Assembly (NCBI GenBank): GCA_031271525.1
Contig: JAISVO010000027.1
Location: 1-7,249, forward strand
Reading direction: 5' to 3'
Length of the DNA stretch: 7,249 bases
Source: Oscillospiraceae bacterium
Lineage (GTDB): Bacteria > Bacillota > Clostridia > Oscillospirales > UBA929
Shown here: piece by piece, positions 6,295-7,249 of the stretch
Position numbering within the stretch: position 1 is the stretch's first letter
Layout of the letters: the number at the start of each line of letters is the position of its first letter
The notes under the pieces: generated by a model
Seen by the model: only the letters and a program-made list of their open reading frames with translations
The model's database searches: none
Told to the model about the DNA's origin: nothing
Program-made: the position numbers and the translations under genes

Positions 6295-7071
6295 CTATCT
6301 CCCCACAAACGGCCGCTTCTCATTCAGCTTTAGAAACGCGCCCATAGCGCTAAGCTGGTCCTCCGTCCCAAAGCATCCGCCAAAGGCGGACGCTTCCGCA
6401 CAGATGGTTCCGGCATAGGGCGTGCCCTCGCAGTCCCGTAAAACCCTCTTTATCGCCCGTACGGCAAGAGGGGCGTTCCGTGCAATCCGATCGGCGAGGG
6501 CGTCGGCCCGTTCCATCAACTCCCCCTGCGCGCAAAGCTCGTCGATTAACCGAAGCTCCAAGGCGCGCTTCGCGTGAATCCGGTCACCCGTACAGGCAAG
6601 CAGCGCGGCGCGGTTCACGCCAATTGCCCGAGTGAGGCGCTGCAAACCGCCGAAGCCCGGAATCACACCCAGCGTGACCTCCGGAAAACCGAACGCCGCG
6701 TTTTCCGAAGCCAGACGGATATCGCAGCTCAGCGCCAGCTCGCAGCCGCCGCCCAAGGCGTAGCCGCCAATCGCGGCAATGACCGGTACCTCGAACAACT
6801 CAATGCTGCGCATGACCGCGTTACCGTGTTTACTGTATTCCTCCGCCTGCGCGGGGGAAAATTCCCGCATCTCGGCAATGTCCGCGCCCGCGGCGAATGC
6901 TTTCTCCCCCGCTCCGGTGATGATCAGCGCTCTGGCTCCGCCGCACCGTACCTTGTCCAGCGATTCGGACAGTTCCGTGAGGAGGTCGCTGTTGAGCGCG
7001 TTCATGGCTTCGCGCCGGTCTATGGTCAGCGTTGCGACATAACCGCGCTCGGTAATATGTATATAGCTCAT
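6295..7071 (-). CDS. Enoyl-CoA hydratase/isomerase (crotonase family)
   Basis: This 258-residue protein has the usual full length of a short-chain crotonase. The family hydrates enoyl-CoA such as crotonyl-CoA to 3-hydroxyacyl-CoA, among other CoA chemistries. The oxyanion-hole segments are clear: FAAGADIAEM near 59-68 and GGYALGGGCELA at 102-113. Both glutamates needed for hydratase activity are present, E111 in GGGCEL and E131 in FPEVTLGVIPGFGG, spaced 20 residues apart as in rat mitochondrial hydratase, so a true hydratase is more likely than a one-glutamate isomerase. The start ATG overlaps the upstream BKACE stop by four bases and has no strong ribosome binding site of its own, which suggests coupled translation in one operon. 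The gene converges on trpF with a 68-base gap. Substrate is unproven; a 3-hydroxybutyryl-CoA dehydratase (crt-like) or amino-acid degradation role fits the neighbour. Confidence 0.93.
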   Translation of the reverse strand: MSYIHITERGYVATLTIDRREAMNALNSDLLTELSESLDKVRCGGARALIITGAGEKAFAAGADIAEMREFSPAQAEEYSKHGNAVMRSIELFEVPVIAAIGGYALGGGCELALSCDIRLASENAAFGFPEVTLGVIPGFGGLQRLTRAIGVNRAALLACTGDRIHAKRALELRLIDELCAQGELMERADALADRIARNAPLAVRAIKRVLRDCEGTPYAGTICAEASAFGGCFGTEDQLSAMGAFLKLNEKRPFVGR

Positions 7072-7249
7072 ATCTTCAGTCCCAGCGCTTTCCGCGCTTC
7101 CTCCGGCGTTGCGGGCTCCCGGCCCAGCATCCGGGCGATAGCCGCGATTTTCGCCACCGGCTCCGCGTTGGATTTCGCGAGCACTCCCTTGGATATATAG
7201 AGGTTGTCCTCCATCCCCACCCGCACGTTTCCGCCCAGAATCATTGCCA
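7068..7249 (-). CDS. Beta-keto acid cleavage enzyme (BKACE/Kce family), C-terminal fragment
   Basis: The minus strand is open from the window edge to a TGA at 7070-7068, encoding 59 C-terminal residues. They carry the family signature GGNVRVGMEDNLYISKGVL, then a SNAE segment and a C-terminal GREPATPEEARKALGLK tail, which I recognise from 3-keto-5-aminohexanoate cleavage enzyme and related BKACE (formerly DUF849) proteins. These zinc enzymes condense a beta-keto acid with acetyl-CoA to give acetoacetate and a new acyl-CoA. The metal- and substrate-binding N-terminal part lies outside the window, so the substrate (3-keto-5-aminohexanoate of lysine fermentation or another beta-keto acid) cannot be assigned. 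The stop overlaps the crotonase start (ATGA), implying co-transcription and coupling. Confidence 0.88.
   Translation of the reverse strand, partial: AMILGGNVRVGMEDNLYISKGVLAKSNAEPVAKIAAIARMLGREPATPEEARKALGLKI

Noticed and set aside
6574..7200. Plus-strand open frame of 208 codons opposite the crotonase gene.
   Set aside because: It crosses the overlap of two well-supported minus-strand genes and has no recognisable domain.

Overview
The window looks like chromosomal DNA from a GC-rich member of the Firmicutes, probably a Clostridia-type anaerobe. The evidence is a tryptophan T-box riboswitch, sigma-A-type promoters (one nearly consensus), strong AGGAGG-type ribosome binding sites, a Clostridia-like GyrI-domain protein and, at the right edge, an enzyme family typical of amino-acid fermentation. 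Genus cannot be read from the sequence. Coding density is high and every complete gene is intact.

Layout. (1) 1-1139, minus strand: N-terminal 379 codons of xylose isomerase (xylA), cut by the window edge, with its ribosome binding site, an extended -10 promoter and a perfect 8-bp inverted repeat over the -35 region. (2) 1359-2003, plus strand: a stand-alone GyrI-like small-molecule-binding-domain protein, divergent from xylA. (3) 2043-6226, plus strand: a tryptophan biosynthesis operon. It has a TTGACA-17-TATACT promoter, a T-box leader of about 290 nt with a UGG (Trp) specifier and a strong intrinsic terminator, then trpE, trpD, trpC and trpF, tightly packed (4-nt overlap, 4-nt gap, 4-nt overlap). 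(4) 6295-7249, minus strand, convergent with trp: a crotonase-family enoyl-CoA hydratase, preceded by the last 59 codons of a beta-keto acid cleavage enzyme (BKACE/Kce family, formerly DUF849), with a 4-nt ATGA overlap.

How the genes work together. Uncharged tRNA-Trp should stabilise the leader antiterminator and let RNA polymerase read into trpEDCF. The products take chorismate to anthranilate (TrpE), phosphoribosylanthranilate (TrpD), CdRP (TrpF) and indole-3-glycerol phosphate (TrpC). The glutaminase subunit gene trpG and the tryptophan synthase genes trpB and trpA are not in this operon, so they must lie elsewhere or the pathway is incomplete. The BKACE-crotonase pair belongs to CoA-ester catabolism, possibly amino-acid (for example lysine) fermentation, and is unrelated to the trp genes.

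I found no CRISPR array, insertion sequence, tRNA or rRNA gene, or obviously new defence or mobile system. The main points of interest are the reduced trp operon and its T-box, unusual features of TrpE, the inverted repeat at the xylA promoter, and the BKACE-crotonase coupling.
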